IMG/VR virus record: IMGVR_UViG_3300013115_000245
Coordinates: 1-40,577 of that record
Strand: one strand, 5' to 3'
From: a virus
Length of the DNA stretch: 40,577 nucleotides
Both the position numbers and the translations under genes were made by a program. Numbering within the stretch: position 1 is the stretch's first letter; each line of letters starts with the position of its first letter. Positions 1 to 6,800 of this stretch are shown piece after piece. The notes beneath the pieces were generated by a model. It saw only the letters and a program-made list of their open reading frames with translations. It had not been told where the DNA came from and ran no database searches.

Positions 1-1169
1 TCGGTGCATGTGTCTGACAACCATTTTAACGTCAATTCAATCATTTCACTTTGCCAGTGGTTGCGGCGCGAGTTAATCATTTCGTTAAATTGCATATTGT
101 CTTTATCGCCCGCAAGAACGCCTGTGATTTGACCAATTAAAACTGCAACAGGTATTTGAACGCTAGCGCAGTATTCCCACAGCGCATTCATTAGCACATC
201 TTTGTAATTGCTTGGTAGCGGCTTGTTGATCCTGTCAACATCCCAGTTACCAACTACTGCAGCTTTATGCAACCCTTCGCTTAGCTCATCGAATCGTTTG
301 GTTATATCGTTCTTTTCGTCAGGTGATAATGCTTTTTGGGTATTTTGCAATCTCGCAATATAGTTGTCTTTAACTGCTTGCCAAAAACCCTCCGCGCCTG
401 ATGCATTTATTTTCTCAAGGTTTAACAAAGCGTTAAACCCCTGTAAGTTAGAAGGTCTACCATGAATAGTGTCATCGTCTGCGCCTTCTGCAAATATAAT
501 TACTCGGCTAGCGTGCACGGTAAACGACCTGTCTATTTTAGATGTGCCAGCTTCTGTTTTGTCATTGCTGTTATGCTCATTGAAATTATAAGAGCTTGGG
601 TTAGGGTAATTAATATCTGTTACCGGGTAATAGCTTGATGGTTTTAGCTGGTCCTGGTTTACAGGTATAAATCTAACAATATTTTCGGTTGTGATGTTTT
701 CAAGTGGCTTTGACCATGTGCGCTGATCGTTATCATCTGATTGAACTTGAACAATGAAAGCAGAATATTCACCAATTCTATTGCGCCAATCCGCGCCTTT
801 AATACGTTTGAACAGCTTAAATTTTTTAAATAGCTTTTGCGTTTGGCTATCCCAATCGCTTTTATCGTCAGCGTCATCACTATCAGATATAACCGGATAT
901 TCAGCCCATCCGTAATCTACTGGCATCATCACGCCAGCGTAGGCAAAACCGTTACGACTAAACATGTTATAAAGATTGGTAAAGCTAACTTCCGTTGGGT
1001 AGCCTACTTCTTTCCACATATTGGCGTGGTATGTGTTAGCGGTTTTACTTTCGTGGTAAGCCCGACCTACTGCGTCATTTAGCGCATTAGTTACAACTGA
1101 CGTTGCAATGTTATTTGCTATTTGATTGCTTCTTGCTAGTGCTCTTACTAATTTGTTTGGCTTTGTCAT
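1..1169 (-). CDS. Phage portal protein, DUF1073-like (3' end beyond window)
   Basis: The minus strand is open from an ATG at 1169 to the window edge, giving about 389 residues without a stop. The protein begins MTKPNKLVRALARSN and carries features of the DUF1073/phage_portal_3 family: a basic N-terminus, a central region with HASRVIIFAEG, and a late QITGVLAGDKDNMQFNEM segment followed by NSRRNHWQSEM. A portal forms the dodecameric DNA channel at the capsid vertex and docks the terminase. The gene is cut at the window start, so the C-terminus is missing. It lies on the opposite strand from terS/terL and the capsid genes, which is unusual. No strong ribosome binding site precedes the ATG. The family call is from recall of the motif pattern and fits the length. 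Confidence 0.75.
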   Translation of the reverse strand, partial: MTKPNKLVRALARSNQIANNIATSVVTNALNDAVGRAYHESKTANTYHANMWKEVGYPTEVSFTNLYNMFSRNGFAYAGVMMPVDYGWAEYPVISDSDDADDKSDWDSQTQKLFKKFKLFKRIKGADWRNRIGEYSAFIVQVQSDDNDQRTWSKPLENITTENIVRFIPVNQDQLKPSSYYPVTDINYPNPSSYNFNEHNSNDKTEAGTSKIDRSFTVHASRVIIFAEGADDDTIHGRPSNLQGFNALLNLEKINASGAEGFWQAVKDNYIARLQNTQKALSPDEKNDITKRFDELSEGLHKAAVVGNWDVDRINKPLPSNYKDVLMNALWEYCASVQIPVAVLIGQITGVLAGDKDNMQFNEMINSRRNHWQSEMIELTLKWLSDTCT

Positions 1170-1199
1170 GTCGATAGCTTTAAATTTAATACTGATTTG

Positions 1200-1228
1200 A
1201 TTTTAAAGCATGTTGGGTTTTTATACAA
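1200..1228 (-). promoter_or_regulatory. Predicted sigma70-type promoter for the portal gene
   Basis: On the minus strand TTGTAT (1228-1223) and TAAAAT (1205-1200) are separated by 17 bases, about 30 bases upstream of the portal ATG at 1169. The preceding gene group ends at a terminator that overlaps the -35 box. The portal would therefore be transcribed as its own unit. Inference from sequence match only. Confidence 0.45.
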
Positions 1229-1251
1229 AAAAACCGCAATTAAGCGGTTTT
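1227..1251 (-). terminator. Rho-independent terminator after the 1265-1672 gene
   Basis: Perfect 8-bp stem (AAAACCGC / GCGGTTTT) with a six-base loop. Read on the minus strand it runs into seven T residues just after the stop codon at 1265. It ends the minus-strand transcript and separates it from the portal gene. Confidence 0.75.
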
Positions 1252-1264
1252 GATGTTTTCAAAT

Positions 1265-1672
1265 TTATTCCCCTGTCTGTTTTGATTTGATAATAGCTAA
1301 GCAAATTGCCTTGTTTGGGCTAATATCTTCGGTGTGCTCACCCTCACCCCAATACGTTCTTTCTGTTATGTGCTCTTTATCCGCATCATTATTAGAGTGA
1401 TAGTTCCAGCCAATCAGATCGTAATGTTCATACTCGCGGGTAATCTCATATTTGATCATTAATTTAAAACATAAAGCATCGTCCTGTAGTGGGTTGTAAT
1501 TATAATGCGCCACAGGCTCTTTGTAAGAAAATCCCTCACCCAAACAAAACCAAGCGGTCAATGACTTAACCCCGTCTAACTCAACAATCCCAGCTTTATT
1601 AGCCCCTTCAATCAGGGCTATTTTCTGGCAAATTTCCAAGTCAGATAGCTTTTTTAACTCTTTATCAGCCAT
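1265..1672 (-). CDS. Small phage protein, possible phage ABA sandwich domain
   Basis: 135 residues, acidic, no signal peptide or membrane segment. The C-terminal stretch (NKAICLAIIKSK, residues 121-132) resembles the closing helix of the phage 'ABA sandwich' family, whose members end in a similar A-I-C-x-A-hydrophobic pattern after a Trp-rich middle. Residues 86-110 contain several Trp/Tyr as in that family. The match is weak and made by eye. It is the last gene before the terminator at 1227-1251 and follows the 60-residue gene with a 13-base gap. No enzymatic function can be assigned. Confidence 0.55.
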   Translation of the reverse strand: MADKELKKLSDLEICQKIALIEGANKAGIVELDGVKSLTAWFCLGEGFSYKEPVAHYNYNPLQDDALCFKLMIKYEITREYEHYDLIGWNYHSNNDADKEHITERTYWGEGEHTEDISPNKAICLAIIKSKQTGE

Positions 1673-1685
1673 ATCGATTTATTCC

Positions 1686-1868
1686 CTAGTCATTCGTGTT
1701 TGGCATTACAGCTTTATCAAAAGTTGCACCTGCCAAATTAGATACAGTTTCGTTAAAGCCATCGACTTTTAAGTTAGTGCCATCAACACTATAAACGGGA
1801 TAAAAAACATCACCCTCACTATCTAATGACATCCAGTACCATGTATTATCTTCTAGCTTTTCAGACAT
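1686..1868 (-). CDS. Unknown small acidic protein
   Basis: 60 residues beginning MSEKLEDNTWYWM, acidic, with an aromatic-rich first half that could form a small beta fold. Not recognised. It lies between two other small minus-strand genes and is preceded by TAGGGAATAA, a usable ribosome binding site. The same TAGGGAATAA pattern precedes its downstream neighbour at 1672 and a related one precedes the gene at 4745, suggesting a shared leader style in this phage. Confidence 0.55.
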   Translation of the reverse strand: MSEKLEDNTWYWMSLDSEGDVFYPVYSVDGTNLKVDGFNETVSNLAGATFDKAVMPNTND

Positions 1869-1892
1869 TATTTATTCCCTAGTTGTATTTGT

Positions 1893-1938
1893 GTAATAAA
1901 TAAAAACACTCCCGAAATGACTGTGTTATGCGTCTAAG
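1893..1938. repeat. Dispersed 40-bp repeat, copy 1
   Basis: Begins GTAATAAAT and ends GTGTTATGCG followed by GTCTAA. The same start and end, with the same 40-base length, occur at 28667-28706 and 40473-40512. The stop codon of the minus-strand gene ending at 1926 lies inside the repeat. The middle is less conserved here than in the other two copies. Confidence 0.6.
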
Positions 1939-2198
1939 TGTTCAAAGTTGCGGTTTGGGTGGTCAATGAAAGCGGCTATTGCTTCACCTAATTTTATCAA
2001 GCAATCGTGTTGATTTTTATCTAACTGCATAACACACTCTTTTTCAATGTGCGTTTTACTAAGTACATTGCACAAAGCCCAAGCTGTATCTCCATCAAGT
2101 TCGATTTTTAATGTACCAACCTTAATATTTGATTCTGTTTTTTCAATAGCGCCTTGCATTTCATCACACTTAATTGCGTTATTGCCTAACCTTTTCAT
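1926..2198 (-). CDS. Unknown small protein
   Basis: 90 residues, soluble, mixed charge, with two Cys near the middle. Residues 23-50 look like a beta-strand followed by a helix (KVGTLKIELDGDTAWALCNVL). Not recognised. The last codons (LDA, stop) are supplied by a dispersed repeat also seen at the end of the partial gene at 40506 (LDI, stop), which suggests the repeat marks the boundary of exchangeable small genes. Confidence 0.55.
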   Translation of the reverse strand: MKRLGNNAIKCDEMQGAIEKTESNIKVGTLKIELDGDTAWALCNVLSKTHIEKECVMQLDKNQHDCLIKLGEAIAAFIDHPNRNFEHLDA

Positions 2199-2231
2199 TT
2201 TTAAACCCTCTCAAAATTTCAATTAAAACGC

Positions 2232-2930
2232 TTAACAACTTCTAAAAATGTTATCTAAGTTACGTGTTAAATCTTCTTCTGACGCACTAAGTATTTTCTT
2301 AAGCAAGCTAATATTAGAAAAGCCAGCCATTTTTACTATTTGCGCGTCTGTCATTGTGCTATTAGCGTTAACCATTCTGATACCAGAATTACGGAACGTC
2401 TTAACTGTAGCGCCCCTAATACTAGTATTAGCTATAAATGAATTAAGCTTTTTATTCATGCTTACAGGGTGCGTTGCAGCTTCACTAGCCTTTCGTTTGG
2501 TTAGCTCATAAGGTGCGAACTTATCGCTAATAAACAATCGCGCTTTAGGGTCGCGCCCCATGTAAGCCAGTTTACCGCTTTCGTACAGCCCGTTATCAAC
2601 CCACCATTGGATCATTCGCTTAAGCACCCGTGCAACAACATCGATAACGATTATTGGGCGCTCATTGCCATCTATAGCAACGTAATCAGGTAGCATAAAT
2701 TCGGGCTTAATATCGCCATTTGGCAACATAACCGTGTCTAGCTCTAGTAAAGTCAACTCATACGGCTTTAAAAAAAGAAACGTTGCAGCGAACAACAAAG
2801 CCCGATTTCTGTAAGCAAAAGGCGGCTGCTCGTTAGCCCTGATGATTTGCTCAAACTCACTAAAATTAAAGTACTTCTCTACTGGCAAAACTGTGTAATC
2901 TTCATCAAATGTATTACTACAGTAATACAA
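2232..2930 (-). CDS. Tyrosine-recombinase-like protein lacking catalytic residues
   Basis: 232 residues from a TTG start; the start is uncertain because no clear ribosome binding site is seen and no ATG lies nearby. The protein follows the tyrosine recombinase catalytic fold: RNRALLFAATFLFLKPYEL (about 42-60) matches the box I region, and VKTFRNSGIRM (about 176-186) plus KMAGFSNISLL (about 200-210) match box II. The first catalytic Arg is Lys, the His of HxxR is Lys, the later His/Trp position is Phe, and no Tyr lies at the nucleophile position. Only the box II Arg remains. It is therefore probably not an active integrase. It might act as a DNA-binding or architectural protein, or be a relic. 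It sits upstream of small genes and downstream of the DUF3987 gene. Confidence 0.6.
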   Translation of the reverse strand: MYYCSNTFDEDYTVLPVEKYFNFSEFEQIIRANEQPPFAYRNRALLFAATFLFLKPYELTLLELDTVMLPNGDIKPEFMLPDYVAIDGNERPIIVIDVVARVLKRMIQWWVDNGLYESGKLAYMGRDPKARLFISDKFAPYELTKRKASEAATHPVSMNKKLNSFIANTSIRGATVKTFRNSGIRMVNANSTMTDAQIVKMAGFSNISLLKKILSASEEDLTRNLDNIFRSC

Positions 2931-3000
2931 TTGTAGCGTATATGAAAGTAAAAACAGCTAGAAGCACTGATTTATTTAGCAATAAGGGAAAGTTGATAAA

Positions 3001-4530
3001 CTAACCCTTCAACTTAGGATTAATATAAACCCTATCATCATGCACGGCGCAATAATTCATTAACTCAAGCGCTGGCAAAACCTCATTGCGTATTTTTTTT
3101 GTAGGACTGCCAACACCTTTAAACGCCTTAAGGTTTTTAACTTCTCTTACTAATGCTGGTATTTTTATAACTGCTCCTTGTTTCTTCTTCTCGAATACGC
3201 GCTTTATCTCTTCAATTTCGGTATTTTTGCCAACGTAACCAAGTGCATCACAAGCTTTAATATAGCCTTTTGATAGCTCTTCAAACAATCCGATAGCCGA
3301 AAACAAATGATGTTCTTCCAGTGTTGTTGACCGATTGCCACCCTCTTTCCAATTGTCAATAACATGCAATATTGTTGCTATTTTCAATATGTGCTTATCT
3401 AACTTTCCGATAAAGCCTTTTAACATTGGATGTGCGTACTTCCCGTTAGGTCCTAAATCAGGCTCTATGCTGTTTCGGTATCCGTTTAATGAGTCCATTA
3501 TCGATTTTGTGAATTTAATAGTTACACTGCATTCGTTTACGATGTTTTTAATCAGCTTTTCGTATTGATCCGACAAATCTCTGTCTTTTGGAATGTAATT
3601 ATTAAAGTCCCTGGTGCCCATTTTTGATGATTCCTTAAGAATCAAAACACGCTCTGATATACCCAGGCCTTCAAGTCCTTTTCGTAATAGCGAGTCTATT
3701 GATTCATCTTGTGCGATAACCGCCATTGAAGCGCGCACATTCATAAATATCGGATCGCTTCCAGCTCGAACTATACTTACTGTTTCATCATCCCACCCAG
3801 ACAAAAACATACTGTTATTGTTCTTTTTACCATCCCCGTATGTATTACCAAGGATAATATTAATCGCATCCGATTCAGCGCTAACAATATTAAACATACC
3901 ACCTTGAGCAGCGGCGCTATCGCGTATTCCCTCGTTTGTACCATCAGTTACAAACGGCTGATAAACAGGACATTCGGTTAATTCTTTTTCAAGCTTTAAA
4001 ATATCGCCTTCAATCTGGTCAATTCCTGCGTCTGGTGTTTTGTCTATTGTTCCTTGAAGTTTTTTAATTTCCCTCTTAAGCCTGGACCGCTTTATTTTAT
4101 TTCTGTCGTTAATGTCAATGTATGCACTTACAATCGCATTAGTGTAGCTGCTATTTATTGATGACTTGCCACTTGATGGAGGCTGTGCTGTTATTACGTA
4201 TAAATTAGCCGTTTTTTTAATACCGTAGTAATCAAACTTAAACGCTTTAGTCATTGCGCTAGCAATTGCGCCCATTCCATGCAAAAAACCTGTAGCCTCT
4301 GGGAACTTTATCGACTGACATATACTTCGATTGAAATCTGCTAACAAGCAACCTTGTCTACTACTGCAAAGTTCGCTAAATCCATCCTCACCATCGACAT
4401 CTGACAGGTTGATATCATTCCACAATATCGGATTGCTTACATTTTGTATGCCAGATGAAAGCGCCACGCTTATCGGTGTCATGCCAAGCTCATTAGCCTG
4501 ATCTATTATCTGCTGAACTGATTTAGTCAT
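3001..4530 (-). CDS. DUF3987 / YfjI-type ATPase, probable replication protein
   Basis: 509 residues. A P-loop variant, PPSSGKS (about 117-123), is followed by a coiled-coil stretch (about 145-190) and a SAES/Asp region at 237-241 that may act as Walker B. The overall pattern matches DUF3987 proteins of phages and satellites, which are thought to act as helicase- or primase-associated ATPases in replication. The C-terminal 90 residues look like a winged-helix domain. It is encoded 2 bases after the small HTH gene and lies close to the AGGGTAA/TTACCCT dyads at 4928-5163, as expected for a replication module. The exact enzymatic role is inferred. Confidence 0.7.
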   Translation of the reverse strand: MTKSVQQIIDQANELGMTPISVALSSGIQNVSNPILWNDINLSDVDGEDGFSELCSSRQGCLLADFNRSICQSIKFPEATGFLHGMGAIASAMTKAFKFDYYGIKKTANLYVITAQPPSSGKSSINSSYTNAIVSAYIDINDRNKIKRSRLKREIKKLQGTIDKTPDAGIDQIEGDILKLEKELTECPVYQPFVTDGTNEGIRDSAAAQGGMFNIVSAESDAINIILGNTYGDGKKNNNSMFLSGWDDETVSIVRAGSDPIFMNVRASMAVIAQDESIDSLLRKGLEGLGISERVLILKESSKMGTRDFNNYIPKDRDLSDQYEKLIKNIVNECSVTIKFTKSIMDSLNGYRNSIEPDLGPNGKYAHPMLKGFIGKLDKHILKIATILHVIDNWKEGGNRSTTLEEHHLFSAIGLFEELSKGYIKACDALGYVGKNTEIEEIKRVFEKKKQGAVIKIPALVREVKNLKAFKGVGSPTKKIRNEVLPALELMNYCAVHDDRVYINPKLKG

Positions 4531-4532
4531 AG

Positions 4533-4745
4533 TTATTCAGCCATGCTATATAGCGTAATTTTCTCTTTTTTCATCCCAATACTGGCAAGCATATTATCAG
4601 TAGGCTCTAGCCTTCCATGCAATACAAACGAAACTGTAGTTTCGCTGTCACCCACTGATTTCGCGTAAGCTTTTTGCGATGCATGATCTTTCTCGATGTG
4701 AGCTTTAAGCTTTTCTATTACTTCTTCTTTGTTGTGTTTGTACAT
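4533..4745 (-). CDS. Small Cro/CI-like helix-turn-helix protein
   Basis: 70 residues. A helix-turn-helix of the XRE/Cro kind spans about residues 23-47 (SQKAYAKSVGDSETTVSFVL), followed by a short dimerisation-like tail. Probably a DNA-binding regulator of this leftward operon. Its ATG at 4745 is preceded by AGGGA and by a good promoter at 4757-4785. The promoter spacer contains TTTA-N8-TAAA, a possible autoregulatory operator. A full CI-type repressor with a peptidase domain is not seen in the window. Confidence 0.65.
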   Translation of the reverse strand: MYKHNKEEVIEKLKAHIEKDHASQKAYAKSVGDSETTVSFVLHGRLEPTDNMLASIGMKKEKITLYSMAE

Positions 4746-4756
4746 TTTATTCCCTT

Positions 4757-4785
4757 GTTATATATATTTACAATGTACTAAACAA
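4757..4785 (-). promoter_or_regulatory. Predicted leftward promoter for the HTH-DUF3987 operon
   Basis: On the minus strand TTGTTT (4785-4780) and TATAAC (4762-4757) are 17 bases apart, with the ATG at 4745 about 12 bases beyond the -10 box. The very short leader still contains an AGGGA ribosome binding site. The transcript start would lie only a few bases before that site, so an alternative upstream promoter is possible. Confidence 0.5.
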
Positions 4786-4927
4786 TAAATCATAATTAAC
4801 ACAAAGACAAGTGCAAATTTAAAATTATTTTTTATTGCTAATTCGCTATTGCTTTCACGTCTGTAAAAGAGTACGTTTAAATTCCTTCCGCAAGAAATAC
4901 CAAATAATCACTTCAAAAGGTCATCAA

Positions 4928-4957
4928 GGTAATGACAGGGTAATGCCGTCTTACCCT
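4928..4957. repeat. Dyad AGGGTAA-N7-TTACCCT, copy 1
   Basis: A perfect inverted repeat (4937-4943 and 4951-4957) with a 7-base spacer TGCCGTC. A further half-site GGTAATG lies 10 bases upstream at 4928. The same dyad with the same spacing recurs at 5123-5143, so it is very likely a binding site for a dimeric protein. Confidence 0.65.
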
Positions 4958-5122
4958 CTACAGGCTATGCCATATCTACGTTTCAGCCAAAAAGGTAAGA
5001 ATGTAAGGCATACATACCCATATACATAAATCTATAAAAAAATAAGAAAAATAAAATATAGTATGTATATATATTACTTTATTACCTTTTATTATTATTC
5101 TCTTATTTTATAAGGCTTACAG

Positions 5123-5163
5123 AGGGTAATATCATCTTACCCTTGCCTTACCCTCCTTACCCT
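5123..5163. repeat. Dyad AGGGTAA-N7-TTACCCT, copy 2, plus two half-sites
   Basis: The inverted repeat occupies 5123-5129 and 5137-5143 with a 7-base spacer TATCATC. Two more TTACCCT half-sites start at 5148 and 5157, 11 and 9 bases on, about one helical turn each. Such phased direct repeats are iteron-like. They lie immediately beside the AT-rich block. Confidence 0.65.
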
Positions 5164-5228
5164 GTTGTGTAAAATTTATTTTATTCTTGTTTTTACTGGT
5201 CAATATGTTAATCTTTATTCATTGACTG

Positions 5229-5267
5229 GCCATTACCGAACGTTCCGTAATTCTGCGGGGTAATGGC
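5229..5267. repeat. Inverted repeat GCCATTACC ... GGTAATGGC
   Basis: Nine-base arms at 5229-5237 and 5259-5267 flank a 21-base loop that includes the 8-base palindrome GAACGTTC (5238-5245). The arms contain the same GGTAAT core as the dyads at 4937 and 5123. It lies just ahead of the tRNA genes and may be an operator or a leader hairpin. Confidence 0.5.
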
Positions 5268-5276
5268 TGGTTTAAT

Positions 5277-5354
5277 CTCTGTGTAATGTCAGTCTGGTAG
5301 ACGGCCTTGTTTGGAACGAGAAGGACGTTGGTTCAAATCCAGCCACAGAGACCA
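5277..5354 (+). tRNA. tRNA-Pro (UGG anticodon)
   Basis: Acceptor stem CTCTGTG/CACAGAG (7 bp), discriminator A and encoded CCA. D-arm TGTC/GACG with AGTCTGGTA loop; three bases join acceptor and D-stem, as in bacterial tRNA-Pro. The anticodon loop is TTTGGAA with anticodon TGG; its stem has four pairs plus one C-A mismatch at the top. T-arm GTTGG/CCAGC with loop TTCAAAT. It decodes CCA (and probably other CCN) codons. Part of a two-tRNA pair ahead of terS. Confidence 0.88.
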
Positions 5355-5358
5355 AATA

Positions 5359-5435
5359 GGTTTGTTAGCTCAGCTGGATAGAGCAATTGCCTTCTAAGCA
5401 ATAGGTCAATGGTTCGAGTCCATTACAAACCGCCA
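5359..5435 (+). tRNA. tRNA-Arg (UCU anticodon)
   Basis: Complete cloverleaf: acceptor GGTTTGT/ACAAACC, D-arm GCTC/GAGC, anticodon stem ATTGC/GCAAT with loop CTTCTAA (anticodon TCT), T-arm AATGG/CCATT with loop TTCGAGT, discriminator G and encoded CCA. It reads AGA/AGG codons, which are frequent in the phage genes here and usually rare in host genes. It begins four bases after the tRNA-Pro CCA. Confidence 0.95.
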
Positions 5436-5464
5436 GTTTTAATTAATTACACAGAGGTTATTAG

Positions 5465-5851
5465 ATGCCAGGTGGTAGACCGACAACTTACACAGAAGAA
5501 ATGCTAAACAAAGCCAAGGAGTATATAAATTCCTATAGCGAACTTGGTGATGTTGTTCCTAGCGTTGTTGGAATGTGCAGGCATATAAACCGTTCAAAAA
5601 CCGTTGTTTATGACTGGTGCAAGGAAGAGGGAAAGGAAGAGTTTGCGGACATCGTAAAGCAAATATCTGAAATTCAAGAGAGTGATTTGATTAACGGCGG
5701 TCTTTCTGGTGTCCATAATCCACAAATTGGAAAAATGATGCTTGCCAAACATGGTTACAGCGATAGAGTTGAGCAATCTCATACCTCACCCGATGGAAGC
5801 ATGACCCCACAGCATCCAACTTATACGATCGTGAAAGATGGCGGCGATTGA
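5465..5851 (+). CDS. terS: Terminase small subunit
   Basis: 128 residues beginning MPGGRPTTYTEEML. It has the N-terminal helix-turn-helix region (about 28-55, VPSVVGMCRHINRSKTVVYDW) and the later GGLSG-x-HNPQIGKMMLAKHGYSDR stretch (about 78-100) of P22 gp3-like small terminases. It recognises the packaging site and loads the large subunit on concatemeric DNA. AGAGG precedes the ATG at a good distance. Its 3' end overlaps the original terL start by 14 bases. The last 17 codons are duplicated at 6801 behind the inserted host DNA. The gene itself is intact. Confidence 0.85.
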   Translation: MPGGRPTTYTEEMLNKAKEYINSYSELGDVVPSVVGMCRHINRSKTVVYDWCKEEGKEEFADIVKQISEIQESDLINGGLSGVHNPQIGKMMLAKHGYSDRVEQSHTSPDGSMTPQHPTYTIVKDGGD

Positions 5852-5912
5852 GAAACCAATAGAAATATTTCCTGCCTTTGCAGACTATCTACAGCCGGCT
5901 AGGTTTAAGGTT
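5798..5912 (+). repeat. 115-bp direct repeat, left copy (terS end / terL start)
   Basis: Identical over all 115 bases to 6801-6915, with both flanks diverging immediately. It covers the last 54 bases of terS and the first 75 bases of terL, which overlap by 14. Perfect identity suggests that the duplication is recent. It bounds the host-derived mltG'-tmk segment. Confidence 0.97.
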
Positions 5913-5915
5913 TAG
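5838..5915 (+). pseudogene. Truncated duplicate of terL (first 25 codons)
   Basis: The first 25 codons of the large terminase gene, ending in KV, followed at the junction with host DNA by an in-frame TAG (5913-5915). It stops just before the region that would encode the Walker A motif. It is the left-hand by-product of the duplication that accompanied the tmk insertion. The intact gene starts at 6841. Confidence 0.9.
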
Positions 5916-6172
5916 GAGACGAGTATCAAGGTGATATTACCCGTGAACATTTAAGACGTCATACGCCGTATAATACCTATCGAATTAAAGGTTTGCCCCC
6001 GACTCCAATTGCCATGCCAGGAGCTGCAGCTATTGAAGCGGCGATTTACCCAGCTACGACAAACTATTATTATTTTGTTGCCAGCGGTGAGGGCGGTCAT
6101 GTATTTTCGGAAACGCTGAAAGCCCATAATTTGGCTGTAAAAGCTTATTTAAAGAAAACTAGGACAAAGTAA
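5909..6172 (+). pseudogene. mltG: 3' fragment of host mltG (endolytic murein transglycosylase)
   Basis: Frame 5909-6172 encodes about 87 residues ending in a TAA two bases before tmk. The sequence matches the C-terminus of MltG/Yce[10 protein letters not shown], then [24 protein letters not shown] and [13 protein letters not shown]. The N-terminal membrane anchor, LysM-like domain and most of the catalytic domain are absent, and there is no start codon in the fragment, so it is not functional. mltG-tmk-holB is a normal chromosomal order in Gammaproteobacteria, so this is a piece of host chromosome. The join shares GGTT with phage sequence. Confidence 0.9.
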
Positions 6173-6800
6173 ACATGAAAAGTCAGTTTATTGTAATCGA
6201 AGGCCTTGAAGGCGCAGGAAAGTCTACCGCTACTAAAGCCATTAAAGATTGGTTAGCAAAGCGCGACATTAGCTATACCACAACACGTGAGCCTGGTGGA
6301 ACACCATTGGCAGAATCATTACGTACTTTGGTAAAACAAGTTCATGAAGAAACGGTTACAGCGGAAGCCGAGCTTTTGATCATGTATGCAAGTCGTGTAC
6401 AACTCATCGAGAATGTTATCAAACCTAATTTATCACAAGGTAATTGGGTTATTGGCGATAGACATGACTTATCATCTAGAGCGTATCAAGGCGGTGGCCG
6501 TGGTATTGCAGATGAGCTAATTGAGCCTATTCGAACCGCAGTATTAAAAGATTTTAAACCTGATTTAACTTTGTACTTAGATATTGATCCTAAAGTTGGC
6601 TTAGCGCGCGCGAGTGCTCGTGGTGAGCTAGACCGCATCGAGCTTGAACAGTTATCGTTTTTTGAACGTACAAGAGAAAAGTATCAAGCGATTGCCGCGC
6701 AGGATGAGTCTATTATCACTATAGATGCAGAGCAATCGATAGATGAAGTCTACAATAACATCACCAACGTTTTAGACAGTTATTATCAAGGTCAATAGTG
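5913..6800 (+). other. Inserted host chromosomal segment (mltG'-tmk)
   Basis: 888 bases between the two copies of the 115-bp repeat that have no counterpart in a normal terS-terL junction. It contains the end of mltG, the complete tmk gene and two bases beyond the tmk stop, so the right boundary falls almost exactly at the end of tmk. No transposase, inverted terminal repeat or integrase site is visible. Microhomology (GGTT) at the left join points to illegitimate recombination. Confidence 0.85.
6175..6798 (+). CDS. tmk: Thymidylate kinase (host-derived)
   Basis: 207 residues, full length for bacterial TMK (E. coli about 213). P-loop GLEGAGKST (10-18), [12 protein letters not shown] (about 35-46), the DRH motif (95-97) followed by [11 protein letters not shown], and an arginine-containing LID region [12 protein letters not shown] (about 145-156). 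It phosphorylates dTMP to dTDP with ATP in the cytoplasm, an obligatory step of dTTP synthesis. It starts two bases after the mltG fragment, as in the host operon, and no new ribosome binding site is evident. In the phage it would be read from the late rightward transcript between terS and terL. All key motifs are intact, so it should be active if expressed. It would supplement the phage dNMP kinase at 29359. Confidence 0.95.
   Translation: MKSQFIVIEGLEGAGKSTATKAIKDWLAKRDISYTTTREPGGTPLAESLRTLVKQVHEETVTAEAELLIMYASRVQLIENVIKPNLSQGNWVIGDRHDLSSRAYQGGGRGIADELIEPIRTAVLKDFKPDLTLYLDIDPKVGLARASARGELDRIELEQLSFFERTREKYQAIAAQDESIITIDAEQSIDEVYNNITNVLDSYYQGQ

Larger units (their letters stand above)
4786..5276. 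other. Gene-free AT-rich control / origin-like region
   Basis: About 490 bases between the leftward operon and the tRNA genes with no convincing gene; a 64-codon open frame at 4835-5029 has no coding character. It holds two sets of GGGTAA/TTACCC repeats (4928-4957 and 5123-5163) around an extremely AT-rich block (about 5027-5115), and an inverted repeat at 5229-5267. Repeats plus an AT-rich unwinding block beside a replication ATPase gene resemble a replication origin. Operator sites for the divergent transcription units are the alternative. Confidence 0.5.

Noticed and set aside
4835-5029. 64-codon plus-strand open frame in the control region
   Set aside because: It contains the dyad repeats in its coding sequence, has no ribosome binding site and gives a non-protein-like composition; a regulatory or origin role of the DNA is better supported.
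5913-6800. Insertion sequence or transposon as the carrier of tmk
   Set aside because: No transposase gene, terminal inverted repeats or typical 2-14 base target duplication; the 115-bp duplication is far too long for a transposon target site.
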